Assembly: GCA_001839685.1 (NCBI GenBank)
Contig: MLAK01000560.1
Coordinates: 162,534 to 226,533, forward strand
DNA length: 64,000 nucleotides
Reading direction: 5' to 3'
Source: Tritrichomonas foetus
Taxonomy: Eukaryota; Parabasalia; Tritrichomonadida; Tritrichomonadidae
Shown: in pieces, positions 30,390 to 40,886 of the stretch
How the letters are laid out: every line of letters starts with the position of its first letter
Numbering within the stretch: position 1 is the first letter of the stretch
Program-made: the position numbers and the translations under genes
The notes under the pieces: model-generated
Seen by the model: the letters and a program-made list of their open reading frames with translations, nothing else
Told to the model about the DNA's origin: nothing
The model's database searches: none

Positions 30390-33300
30390 ATGCTTGAGAG
30401 TATTGTTTCGAAATTATTAATGCGCTATTTGAAAGAGTACATAGAGTCAATTAACTCATCTCAAATGGAAATGGCTCTGTGGAAAGGACAAGCAAAATTC
30501 ACAAATTTATCTTTTCGGCCAACAGCGCTAATTAATCACATGATACCTTTTCGAATAGTAAAAGGATTAATTAGTTCCGTTCAATTAGACTTTCCATGGA
30601 AGCATTTGGATACTGAACCATGTGTCATCAAAGTTACCGATATTTTTGTGATTTTGTCACCAGAAAAAGATGTACTCATAAAGAGGGATCTTCAATTAAA
30701 ACAACTAATCATGAAATCGAAAAAGGATGATTCTGATGATTTTTCACTCGAAGATGAAGAAGACATGTGGCAGTCATTAGTTGATTCAATTTTTGATAAC
30801 GCTCGATTGGATATTGAAAGAATTCATATTAGGTTGGAAATACCAGGTGAATTTAATACATTTGCGTTTGGTTTGATCATTCCATCAATTACAGTTCGAA
30901 CTGTTGATGCTGATAAAAACGAAATAAAATCGGTACCAGGAGAATTAGTTACACGAAAAAGATTACTTGTTAAAGATATTGCATTTTATTTTGATACTCT
31001 ATCAGATCCAGTAGAAATCGAAGATTTTCCGTATGTAATGCGTGAAGAAATGAAGAAAAATCATCAATTTATCTTAGAACCATTTACAATAGATTTAGTT
31101 CTTACTCACTCACGCGATAAATCCAACCCACTTAAAAATCAAATAGATATACTAATTAAAAAATTAACTTTAAGTTTGGATTATCTTCAATCTAGAGCAA
31201 TTATGAATATAAATAAAGAATGGACTATGCTTCAAAAACAAAGAAATTTCAGTCATTGTATGAGACCTCCAGTTTTTGAAAATACTGCACAATTATGGGA
31301 ATACTCATTCCGTTGTGCAGTTACAGTAATGAGGCCATATGATTTTAAACCAGACCTTGCAATAAAAATCTTAAAAAATAGAAAATCATATTTAAATCAA
31401 ATTCGAAAAACTCAAAAAGTATCATCAATTTCAATGTATCAATCATATAAATATAAAAAACTAAAGAAAATTGAAGATACAATTGGTTTGGAGGCAACAT
31501 TTTTTCTACGAGAGTATTGTGATGCTGTTTTGGCAAAAGAACAAAGAAATTATGATAACAATTTAACACCATTCGAAATTTCAGATATTCGAGAAATTCA
31601 TCAATCAAAAGGTGACTTTTTCTCTAAAAATGCATTTTCAGTATGCTTTGGATTATCCACATTTGAAATTCTATTAAATTTTTCGAAAGGGACACCTTTA
31701 ATTCAAATTCTTTTTGAGAATATATCAACTGGTTTAAGTTGTGTTCAAGCAAATGATTCGTCGTTCTTTAAAATTCATTCGATTACCATGAAAAGTTATG
31801 CAAATGAAAATGCACATACTGTTTTTTCTGTAAGTAATAACTTACCACAGTTTATTTCTTTTGAATCTCAAACAACAGGTGAAAAAGCAATTACTTATGA
31901 TGTGATTCATATTGACTCTTTTATTTTTCGACCAGATTATAAAACAATAAATACTGCTGTTGATTTCTTTATTGAAGATAGAGATGAAGCATCAAAGAAA
32001 TCACCACGAGTATTAGATAATACTCCCAAAAGGGTCTTCAGAGTTGATGCTTTTGATGTACTTAAATCACTTTTATCAATGCGAAACCATAATATTATCG
32101 TAAACAGTGATGTTTTTTCGATTATTTATCCTTTTACACACGGTGAAACAACAGATGAACTAAAACTAACAATAAATAAAGTCGAATTTACAAAAATTGC
32201 TACCGTCTATTATCCACAATTCTCATCAATGACAAAAATGAATATGAGTTTAAATGTAGAAATCGGGAAACTTACATTCTCCAATGCAACAATTATTTCT
32301 GATTTTACATTTGCTTCACAATTAATGATGGGATTTTCTCGACATGATTTATCTCTAGAAGCAAATATCACGATTACTCCAATTTCAATCCATTTTGATA
32401 ATTTCCCATTTGATGCTCTCAAATCATTTATGGCAAGTGTTAAACTAATCTCTTTTCTTGTAGCAACAGATACTAATGAATTTAAAAAAATTATTTCCTT
32501 CAGAAAAGTAAAAACTGATTTAACGACTCAAATTAAATCAATTTCCCTCATTATCAAAGAAAAATCAATCAATACATCATTAGCGATAAATGATGTTGAT
32601 GTTACTGCTGAATTTTTCAGGGGACTTTCACAAACACAAATCTGTTTTTCATCCTTGAATGTGACTGATAATGAAAAACAGTTAATCAAAATTGATGAAA
32701 AATTCACTTTAACATTAACCCAAGTTATTGAAGATGAGCCATTAATGTTAACTTTGAATGTAATTGATCCATATATGAATGGTGATATCCAATGGGTTAA
32801 AAATTTCATCGAAGTTGTTTTACTATATTTAGATGTATTCAATGTTCAGCCTGATTCTTTAATGTCAAGCAATTCATCTGACTCAAAACCACTTCATTTG
32901 AATTTAATTATTTCTAATCCATTAATTTATATTTCACACGATGAAAAAACGCCTTATTTGCAAATGTTCACAGCTCATATTTACGATGATGAAAATTTCA
33001 AGATATTAATTGATATTGATGAATTTTCAATCATGAGAGAAAAGTATTTTGTTGTTCAACCAGTTAACATTTCATTATCTGTTGAAACTCAAGATGATAT
33101 AGTTGTTCGAATGGATCTTCCAAAATTCCACATGAGAGCTTCACAAGTTGAATATACGTATATTTTGCCTTTCATTTCACATTTACTCGAAGTTCTCCCA
33201 ATTAACAACAATAATAGTTCACAGAAAGCTATTGTTGATATGTCAGTTGAAGGACTTGATTTACTAGTTTGTGATAATGATCAAGATTTTGTCGAATGCT

Positions 33301-36300
33301 CAATTAAAAAGACGAAAATTGATGTCATAAGTGAGGATGATTCTACCAGTGTCGAATTATCAACAGAAGGTGCTAATATTTACCAATTATATGGTGAAAA
33401 TGTGAAGAAATCATTGCTAGATTTCTGCAATTTTGCATTAAAATATAAATCAGGTGGAGATATTGATAATGTAATACTTGATATACCTTCAGGAAGTGTA
33501 GGTCTTTCAGATAAGTTTTTAGGACTTGTCCCATTCTTTACTGAATTTGAATATCCACCTTATCCACTTCCAAGGAAAGATTCGCTTATCCAAGTTTCAA
33601 TCGGAATGAAACCTATTTCTGTTTCATTGTTTAATGAAAACAGTACAATTATAGAATTACATCTCGGTGAATCTAAATTTGATATTTTGGCAAACACAGA
33701 AAATCCAGAAAAAACCGAATTATCAATTGAAATTGAAAATATTTTTGGTAATACTTCATTCTTTGATGAAAAAGTATTAGCAATAGAAAAAACTATTACT
33801 ATTCTCATTAAAAAGCAGATTTTCAAATGCAGTATAAATACTATTTCATTGATTTTAAGCATGCCTTTAATGTTGAATCTTGTTGACTTTATGCAACTAT
33901 TCCAAAACTGTGAAACTGAAGGTGAATCTGAAGGAATTCCGTTTGACTTTGATGTTTCAATTGGCTTAATTGAACTGAATGCTTTAACGTTGATGACTCG
34001 AGGACCGCATTGCATTGGATCAATATTGAAACCTGAATTTGTCCTTAATAACTCAATGAATCTTGCTTCATTTTCAGTTGAATCAATTGAAATGAGCAGT
34101 GGATATAACAATCTTTCCATGAAGAAATTTTTAGATATTGATAATATTTCTGGTATTTTAGAATTTAATAGTAATGTAAATAATAAATTTACTTCTTTTG
34201 ATGATGTAGCAAAACTGAGTCATCAAGAATTTAAACCAACCCCGATATCCAGTGTATTAATAAATATTTTCCTGAAGAATATTTCATTAAATTACACTCA
34301 TCAAATGGCAATGGCTATTATTGGCTGCTTTATACCACCATCACAACATTTAACCAAAAGTAATGAAGCATTACTCGCTATTAAAAATGAAACTCATGTA
34401 TCAGAAATTTCTAAAAAGATTCCCAAATCTGATTCTCAAACACCAAAATTAAAACTTTCTATTTCAGCTGAATCATTTTGCCTCATTTTCTCAATAATAA
34501 CACCAATTGCTTATTTCAAAGTTCAACAGTTCTCCGCTAATTTCGATGAAGAATGGGAAGTAATTGTTAAAACTGCAATAATAGAACCATCTTATGACCA
34601 TGTTAAACTGAAGATTCCATTATTCAATTGTCCACCTGATCAAGATTTAATTAGACTCAATATGAAAAGAAACGAAATGTTTCTAACTTTTATCCAATCT
34701 GATTTATTCTTTGATTATACATTTTGGGTACCATTGATTTCTTTCATTACGCAATCGCCTTTTCTTCATATTCAATCAATTATGGAAGGAAAAGAGAATG
34801 CAACCAAAGAACAGGTTTCCATTCCAATTAAACTGAATCTAAAAGCGGATAAGTTCCATATTATTTTACCAGTTTCCCTAAATTATGAAAAATGTCAAAT
34901 GTTACATATTAATATGGGATACACAGCAAGTTATGTCGATAATTTCTTAAATGCGTCAATAAATAATTTGAATGTTCATGTTTCTGATCAGATTAAAAAT
35001 GTTGACTTCTCACCAATAATTGATGGTCTCTCACTTGTCTTAGAGGATGCTAATTTTGATAAGAATAAAATTCAATTACATGCCATTATTTCTCCAATTA
35101 AAATTGTACTCAGTGCTTTTGATTTTGTTCTTATTGGAAAAATTGCCAAATCTTTCAACGAATCAATTGGATCACTTGTTGTTTCTGCTGATACACATTC
35201 CGAAAGTTCGCCTACATCATTGTTAGCTGATGTTCATTTGGAAATTGGAAAAATGAAAATCTTAATTGTGAAAGATAATCGATCATCCTCAAGATTCACA
35301 CCAATTTTCAAAGTTAAAAATACGCCAATCAATTTGAAAGTTAATAGTATTGATGATTTAATTATTGGACTTAGTCTTTCGCCTTATATTTCATACTTTA
35401 ATGAATCAACTGGTCGATGGGATTTGATTATTGAGCCACTCACAATGAATTTAGATGTTGCTTTATCTAAAAACGCTTTGGGTCTTTCCACTAAATCAAC
35501 CCAATCAATAAATATTAATCTTCCAACAACAGCAATTGCTCAATATTTGGATTTATGGAAAGAAATTCGGAGTAATATAACTCAAAAAGTTATTGCTTTT
35601 GAAAATTTACCACAACTTTGGTTCCAAAATAATTTGGGAAGTGATGTAAAGGTTATTTATAAAGAAAAAGCACAAAAACATAAAGAAATAATTGTTAAAA
35701 GACTTGAAACAATCGGAATTAATGAATTTAAACCTAATTCTAAAATTGTCATTGATTGCGAAGGTCATATAGAAACAATTCGAACACGTTTCTTAAATTA
35801 TCCAACTATGTATTCTAAATCATTTTCTGTTGTCAGGAAATCCTATAAAGGTGGAATTCTTATTCAATTTAACCCTCCTGTTCAATTTTTGAATACTCTC
35901 TCCATTGATTTAGATTTATATTTAAAGAATGGTGATGAATATACAAAAATTGACACAGTCAAATCCGGACAAAGATACCCTTTGACATTTACTGATGGAA
36001 AATCCAAAGAGTTTTCTTTCACTGATCCACAATTTAAAGATATGTCTAGTAATTTAATTGCTAAAATATCGCCTTATGATACTAGTAACATTACTGTTAC
36101 TGTGTATAAGGATAGAAAGATAAGGTGTGTAATCTGTATTGAGTTTGAATCATCTGTTTCTAAAGTATTTAAACTAATTCCATATGTTATTGGTGTCAAT
36201 CTTCTTCCATTTTCTTTATACGCCAAACAAACTGATGGAAATATTGTTCATATTGAAGCAAATAATACTTCGGAAATGCTATTTGTCGATTCTTCAACAA

Positions 36301-38852
36301 ATCAATTTGAAGCTGCTCTTTCAATTAAAGAAAATGAGTTTCCCGAAATCTCTACGTTCAAGATCAAGAAAACCGCAAATAACATTGATGTTTATCCTGA
36401 GGAAACTATTGCTTTAAGATCTGAAACAGTTGATGATCAACTTATGATCATTTTTTACGTTCCTTGTGTCTTTTTCAACACTTTTACCGATAAAGAAATC
36501 ATTATAAAAGAATCAATCACTAAAAATCCCATTGAAAAATCAATAAAGGCTGGAAAGTGTCTCCTTTGGTGTCCACCATCATATATAAGCGATAATGATC
36601 AACTTTCTGCATATATTTCTGTTCCTAACTCCCAATCAAATTTGGTAAATTGTGCTGAATTCCAAAGAGGAACTTTATATTTGCAATCAAATAAAGTTAC
36701 TGAGCTTTTTGATGGAATTCGTTTTCGAATAGTGAAAAGAAATAATATTTCTGTTGCCACTTTCTCACCATTGTTGATTATTCGAAATGAACTTAATATG
36801 AAAATTACTTTGCAGCCACTAGAATGCGTTCCTAAAAACTTTCAAGACGATATTTTGACTGTTGGTTGCCCCACAACAATCCAATCAGGGTCTGAATGTA
36901 ATATGGAATTAATAAGCCAAGTTGGGAGCTTTTTAGTTTGGATTGATGGATTTAAGAATTCTCCTGCACTTTCTTTATTAGAGCAACGTAAGATTGTCTT
37001 CAAAATGCACAGCAATGATTCTCACGAGCTCATGGAAGTTGAAATTACTGATGTTGATACTTCATTCATTGCTGTTTTTAGAAGATCATCATTCCCTACA
37101 CCAATTGTCATCGCAAACCAACTTGAAAATTCGACAGTTCAAGCCTATCAAAAGGTCAAGGAGTCACCATTTATAATTGGTCCAGAATCTACCTCAATGT
37201 TTGCTTTTGATGAGCCTCTTGGTTATCCAAATACTTATTTGATTATAAATGATATGAAATTTAACATTTCATTAATAGAAGATACTGACCAAATCCTTCT
37301 TGAACAAACTGCTATGACCACTCCAATTTATGTTAAAATTAAGCAAAATATAAGCGGAGTGAAAATGGTTTATATCTCAAGCGAAAAAGAGGAACCACCA
37401 ACAGGCTTTGAGTTTAATGTTCATTGTGAAATTCCTGAAATTTTTATTTCTGTCATTGATCTTCAAATGAGAGAATTTTGTTTATTGACTCTTGGAAATA
37501 TCAAAATTCGACTCGATATTTTACCAAGTGGAGTTGCCTTCCAATTTGAACTTGGCGAATTCCAAATTGATGATCAAAATGCACTTGCTCCTAACCCAGT
37601 ATTTCTTCATGGAAGGCACAGTAATGATACACCATTTGTTAAAATTGATGCTTTATTAACAAGTGATACAAAGCCAATGACATCATTCAAGTATATTTCA
37701 TTATTAATGCAAAGAATTGACGTTCAACTTGATTCATCATTTGTATCTGATGCAATCAATATGACCATGAAGATTGCAAAACCCATCAGATTGCCAATCC
37801 AACCACTTCAACCAAAAGAAAGCCTTGTTTCCTCTGAGATTATCGTTACTTATAATTGGCTTGAAGTTTCACCTATTTATTTGCTATTTAAGTATAATAA
37901 TCTCACTGGAAGGCCAACGAATGTTGCGCCAATGTTATATCCAATGAGATTCATTCCAACAATTGCTTCAACGAAAGTTATGTTTCCAGGCATCGTTGTT
38001 GCACACATCACCGATCGAGTTGACTTCATAATTGATAAAGTATCAAATGATTATAAAACTGCTGCACTTGAACAAGTTCTTGAAAGTCTTGGAACATCAG
38101 GGAAGATACTTACAACCTTTGGAATAACTGCAACAATTGCTGAAAAACTAGACATTACTCTGAAAAGTGAATTGACTGATTCAATCCAAAACTTCCAATC
38201 AATAACAGCTGAAGATTTCGATAATAGACGTGAAATTAATGGATGCTTTTCACAACAAACTTTATCAACACTTCAAACAAAAATAGATGAAAATAAACTT
38301 CAAGCATCAACTGTAATTAACAACATTGCTGATCAAAAAGATGTTGCTGGTTTAATGATTCGTGATTTTCCAGGCTCTGGATTTGGACATGGAATTGTTG
38401 GTGTTTTAAAGAAAGCTACAATTGACACGATGGAGGATATAAAAGTTATGAGTGGAGTAGAACGAAAAAGAGTTCCAAGAGCTTTTCCAGATAACAAAAT
38501 TGAAAAATTCAATAAAGAAATCTGTACAATACAAAATACAATTCAAACTAATGGAAAAACATTTGAAAAGATTCAAATGAAAACACAAAATGAAGAAACT
38601 GGTGAATATACTGTAATCACTGAAGTTGCAATTTATTTCCTTGTTCCACCATTCGACAAAATTCGACAAAAAATTAAAATCAAAGAAATAAAACTCATTA
38701 AAGCTGATTCACATAAAATTTATATAGAGTATACAATTCTAAAGAAAGAAGAATTGATTACATGTGCAAATGAATATGAAGCTGAATGCTTCTTAAAATA
38801 CCTTGAGTCACAAAGAATATATTCTGACTTGTTCACCAAGTCTATTGTTTAA
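30390..38852 (+). CDS. VPS13-family bridge-like lipid transfer protein
   Basis: A 2820-residue protein and the largest cellular gene in the window. The first 100 residues are a chorein N domain: MLESIVSKLLMRYLKEYIE, then MALWKGQAKFTNLSFRP and FPWKHLDTEPCVIKV. Its long middle is a repetitive beta-rich series typical of the hydrophobic groove through which VPS13/ATG2 proteins move lipids between membranes. Near residue 1742 the sequence LWFQNNLGSDVKV begins the adaptor-binding (SHR/VAB-like) region. From about 2487 (YNWLEVSPIYLLFKYNN) comes the ATG2-C-like/DUF1162 region. The extreme C-terminus is PH-like. It should act at organelle contact sites. The frame is open across 8.4 kb, with no introns. 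Which VPS13 paralogue it corresponds to cannot be decided here. Confidence 0.93.
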   Translation: MLESIVSKLLMRYLKEYIESINSSQMEMALWKGQAKFTNLSFRPTALINHMIPFRIVKGLISSVQLDFPWKHLDTEPCVIKVTDIFVILSPEKDVLIKRDLQLKQLIMKSKKDDSDDFSLEDEEDMWQSLVDSIFDNARLDIERIHIRLEIPGEFNTFAFGLIIPSITVRTVDADKNEIKSVPGELVTRKRLLVKDIAFYFDTLSDPVEIEDFPYVMREEMKKNHQFILEPFTIDLVLTHSRDKSNPLKNQIDILIKKLTLSLDYLQSRAIMNINKEWTMLQKQRNFSHCMRPPVFENTAQLWEYSFRCAVTVMRPYDFKPDLAIKILKNRKSYLNQIRKTQKVSSISMYQSYKYKKLKKIEDTIGLEATFFLREYCDAVLAKEQRNYDNNLTPFEISDIREIHQSKGDFFSKNAFSVCFGLSTFEILLNFSKGTPLIQILFENISTGLSCVQANDSSFFKIHSITMKSYANENAHTVFSVSNNLPQFISFESQTTGEKAITYDVIHIDSFIFRPDYKTINTAVDFFIEDRDEASKKSPRVLDNTPKRVFRVDAFDVLKSLLSMRNHNIIVNSDVFSIIYPFTHGETTDELKLTINKVEFTKIATVYYPQFSSMTKMNMSLNVEIGKLTFSNATIISDFTFASQLMMGFSRHDLSLEANITITPISIHFDNFPFDALKSFMASVKLISFLVATDTNEFKKIISFRKVKTDLTTQIKSISLIIKEKSINTSLAINDVDVTAEFFRGLSQTQICFSSLNVTDNEKQLIKIDEKFTLTLTQVIEDEPLMLTLNVIDPYMNGDIQWVKNFIEVVLLYLDVFNVQPDSLMSSNSSDSKPLHLNLIISNPLIYISHDEKTPYLQMFTAHIYDDENFKILIDIDEFSIMREKYFVVQPVNISLSVETQDDIVVRMDLPKFHMRASQVEYTYILPFISHLLEVLPINNNNSSQKAIVDMSVEGLDLLVCDNDQDFVECSIKKTKIDVISEDDSTSVELSTEGANIYQLYGENVKKSLLDFCNFALKYKSGGDIDNVILDIPSGSVGLSDKFLGLVPFFTEFEYPPYPLPRKDSLIQVSIGMKPISVSLFNENSTIIELHLGESKFDILANTENPEKTELSIEIENIFGNTSFFDEKVLAIEKTITILIKKQIFKCSINTISLILSMPLMLNLVDFMQLFQNCETEGESEGIPFDFDVSIGLIELNALTLMTRGPHCIGSILKPEFVLNNSMNLASFSVESIEMSSGYNNLSMKKFLDIDNISGILEFNSNVNNKFTSFDDVAKLSHQEFKPTPISSVLINIFLKNISLNYTHQMAMAIIGCFIPPSQHLTKSNEALLAIKNETHVSEISKKIPKSDSQTPKLKLSISAESFCLIFSIITPIAYFKVQQFSANFDEEWEVIVKTAIIEPSYDHVKLKIPLFNCPPDQDLIRLNMKRNEMFLTFIQSDLFFDYTFWVPLISFITQSPFLHIQSIMEGKENATKEQVSIPIKLNLKADKFHIILPVSLNYEKCQMLHINMGYTASYVDNFLNASINNLNVHVSDQIKNVDFSPIIDGLSLVLEDANFDKNKIQLHAIISPIKIVLSAFDFVLIGKIAKSFNESIGSLVVSADTHSESSPTSLLADVHLEIGKMKILIVKDNRSSSRFTPIFKVKNTPINLKVNSIDDLIIGLSLSPYISYFNESTGRWDLIIEPLTMNLDVALSKNALGLSTKSTQSININLPTTAIAQYLDLWKEIRSNITQKVIAFENLPQLWFQNNLGSDVKVIYKEKAQKHKEIIVKRLETIGINEFKPNSKIVIDCEGHIETIRTRFLNYPTMYSKSFSVVRKSYKGGILIQFNPPVQFLNTLSIDLDLYLKNGDEYTKIDTVKSGQRYPLTFTDGKSKEFSFTDPQFKDMSSNLIAKISPYDTSNITVTVYKDRKIRCVICIEFESSVSKVFKLIPYVIGVNLLPFSLYAKQTDGNIVHIEANNTSEMLFVDSSTNQFEAALSIKENEFPEISTFKIKKTANNIDVYPEETIALRSETVDDQLMIIFYVPCVFFNTFTDKEIIIKESITKNPIEKSIKAGKCLLWCPPSYISDNDQLSAYISVPNSQSNLVNCAEFQRGTLYLQSNKVTELFDGIRFRIVKRNNISVATFSPLLIIRNELNMKITLQPLECVPKNFQDDILTVGCPTTIQSGSECNMELISQVGSFLVWIDGFKNSPALSLLEQRKIVFKMHSNDSHELMEVEITDVDTSFIAVFRRSSFPTPIVIANQLENSTVQAYQKVKESPFIIGPESTSMFAFDEPLGYPNTYLIINDMKFNISLIEDTDQILLEQTAMTTPIYVKIKQNISGVKMVYISSEKEEPPTGFEFNVHCEIPEIFISVIDLQMREFCLLTLGNIKIRLDILPSGVAFQFELGEFQIDDQNALAPNPVFLHGRHSNDTPFVKIDALLTSDTKPMTSFKYISLLMQRIDVQLDSSFVSDAINMTMKIAKPIRLPIQPLQPKESLVSSEIIVTYNWLEVSPIYLLFKYNNLTGRPTNVAPMLYPMRFIPTIASTKVMFPGIVVAHITDRVDFIIDKVSNDYKTAALEQVLESLGTSGKILTTFGITATIAEKLDITLKSELTDSIQNFQSITAEDFDNRREINGCFSQQTLSTLQTKIDENKLQASTVINNIADQKDVAGLMIRDFPGSGFGHGIVGVLKKATIDTMEDIKVMSGVERKRVPRAFPDNKIEKFNKEICTIQNTIQTNGKTFEKIQMKTQNEETGEYTVITEVAIYFLVPPFDKIRQKIKIKEIKLIKADSHKIYIEYTILKKEELITCANEYEAECFLKYLESQRIYSDLFTKSIV

Positions 38853-39460
38853 TAAATATATAATTTCTATGGAATTTTAATTTTGGAACATTTTTGAATG
38901 CTTGCAATATATATCATTTATAAATATTACTAATGTGGAATTAAGTTGATATTATTCTGATTTATGATCGTCGCAATATTTTTGTAGGATCAATTGATAG
39001 AAAATCGATTGCTTTCTTGTTCCAAATGATGGTTTATTAAATATCATTGAGAAAAAAAGATTTGTGGTGAATAGTCATATTCGATGCCGGAATTTTATTT
39101 TCTTTGAAAATATTGAATCGTATCAGAAATTTCATAAAGTGAACCTACATTTTTCAAAGATTCTCACAATATAATGACTGTCAAATATCTAATCCAAAAC
39201 TTGCTAAAGTATATTTTAACAGATAAATTATATTTTAAATCTATTTGTAATTAATGAAATCATATATAGATATGAAAATATCATACATAAATGCGAAAAA
39301 ATAATAAATATTTATAAGGTGATTCGTAAATCACAAAATTTCAATTTGGCTAACCAAATAAATGCAGAAATTTCTATTATATAAATTTATACAAAAAAAA
39401 ATCAATGAACTTTTTGTGAATATGAACCGAAACTTTTTCTATTTCAGTTAAAAAGTTGAT
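38853..39460. other. intergenic, no gene seen
   Basis: AT-rich spacer between the VPS13 and transporter genes. Nothing recognised. Confidence 0.5.
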
Positions 39461-39468
39461 TCATTTTG
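39461..39468 (+). promoter_or_regulatory. initiator-like TCATTTTG
   Basis: TCATTTTG lies nine bases (from its A) before the transporter ATG at 39472. It overlaps the upstream TTG that a permissive ORF caller would take as a start, which supports the downstream ATG as the true start. Confidence 0.45.
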
Positions 39469-39471
39469 CTG

Positions 39472-40455
39472 ATGGCCGATAATTGCATCATTAAGTTATT
39501 GCGGAGCAAATGGGGCCAACTAATCGGTTGGCAGATATGTTCGATTCTTATCTGTGGAAGTGGAACGATGTGCACCTACATTGCGCGAAATTTTGAAATG
39601 ACGATTCCTTTGTTAATGCTTTCGATGACATATTTCATTATTTTTTTGTTTTCTTGCTGGAGGATTCCAAAAACAGATGTTCCGAAGTGGAGATATTTTG
39701 TGATTTCACTTGGGCTAATTGCAGGCGATTACACAGCAGTTACAGCATTCAATACCACATCACTTGCATCAGCCATGGTTTTTGTGACAACTGTAATTTT
39801 CTGGGTCTGTCCTTTTGCCTATTTTTTCTTTGGTAGAAAAGTATCACTCATTCAATTTTTTGCAATCATTCTCAGCTTGAGTGGAGGCGCCCTAGTTTTT
39901 GTTGCAGATGGCACAGAGGGCAGCAGGTGGCTTGGAAACGTTCTTGCGCTGGTTTCTTCATTCAGCTATGCCGTTACGAACATTTTTCAGGAATGGACGA
40001 TTCATTCTGGCTCGATGCACGCCTATCTTTTCTTCTTCAGCTTGGGGGCATTTCCCGTTGCTCTTGCGTTAAGTGGAATTACAGAATGGAAGATAATCAG
40101 AGATTATCAATGGTGCACCAAATCAATTGTTTTGACAATCTCTTACGCTTTCATTCTTGCATTTTTCAACATAGCAAGTTCATTCGTGATGCAATACTCA
40201 GATGCAACAACAATGAATATTTCAATGCTAACATCAAATTTCTTCTCTTTAGCCATATCGATTATCTTCTTTGATCAGAAAGCCTCCTGGCTCTATTTGG
40301 TCGGATTTTGCTGCATTCCAATTGCGATCGTAATATTTTCACTTTTCGGGCCGAAAGAAAATGTCTTGCCTGATGAGGTTTCGAAATCACTGCTATCAGA
40401 GAATGCATGGGCATCAATGACAGATGCGACTGATGATAGAACAGATACAAAATGA
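39472..40455 (+). CDS. SLC35F1/F2-like drug/metabolite-type transporter
   Basis: A 327-residue integral membrane protein with about ten hydrophobic segments, a member of the drug/metabolite transporter superfamily. The best match in pattern is the SLC35F (DUF914) group: LIGWQICSILICGSGT in the first helix, then GDYTAVTAFNTTSLASAMV, where a helix-breaking polar motif is typical, and SLSGGALVFVADG in the middle. Two five-helix halves are evident. The N- and C-terminal tails are short, polar and presumably cytosolic. The substrate is unknown; related human proteins have been linked to thiamine and queuosine transport. I start at the ATG (MADNC) rather than the upstream TTG. Confidence 0.9.
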   Translation: MADNCIIKLLRSKWGQLIGWQICSILICGSGTMCTYIARNFEMTIPLLMLSMTYFIIFLFSCWRIPKTDVPKWRYFVISLGLIAGDYTAVTAFNTTSLASAMVFVTTVIFWVCPFAYFFFGRKVSLIQFFAIILSLSGGALVFVADGTEGSRWLGNVLALVSSFSYAVTNIFQEWTIHSGSMHAYLFFFSLGAFPVALALSGITEWKIIRDYQWCTKSIVLTISYAFILAFFNIASSFVMQYSDATTMNISMLTSNFFSLAISIIFFDQKASWLYLVGFCCIPIAIVIFSLFGPKENVLPDEVSKSLLSENAWASMTDATDDRTDTK

Positions 40456-40886
40456 TTTTAATTATAGAAATGTATGAATTTAATTCATGCATTTTGTTTT
40501 AATGTATTCACTATTCTTTTTAGTTGAATATTATGTTAAATATTATGCTGTAAATAAAAGATTTGTCTCACACAATTTTTGTTTTTCAATATATCTTCTT
40601 ATGATTATAAACAAATCAGATGAAGAAGTTTGAACATTATATATGAAACTAGTTATCTCTTTTTATGTTCAAATATGACTGTCATATCTAGATATGAAAT
40701 CTAGATATCATAAATCTACTCTGATATTGCTTTGAATATGACTATTTCACATCACATTTCTTTTGTGTTGGTTCTCTGAGTTGAATACTTTACGAAATAA
40801 TTGAATACATTACGAATTTCATCATATTTCAATACTTTATAAATCCACAAGGTCAATAAATTTGTTCAAATTCTTCGTCTTAAAAC
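40456..40886. other. intergenic, no gene seen
   Basis: AT-rich spacer. Around 40680-40710 the sequence ATCTAGATATGAAATCTAGATAT contains short repeats of ATCTAGAT. No function is inferred. Confidence 0.45.
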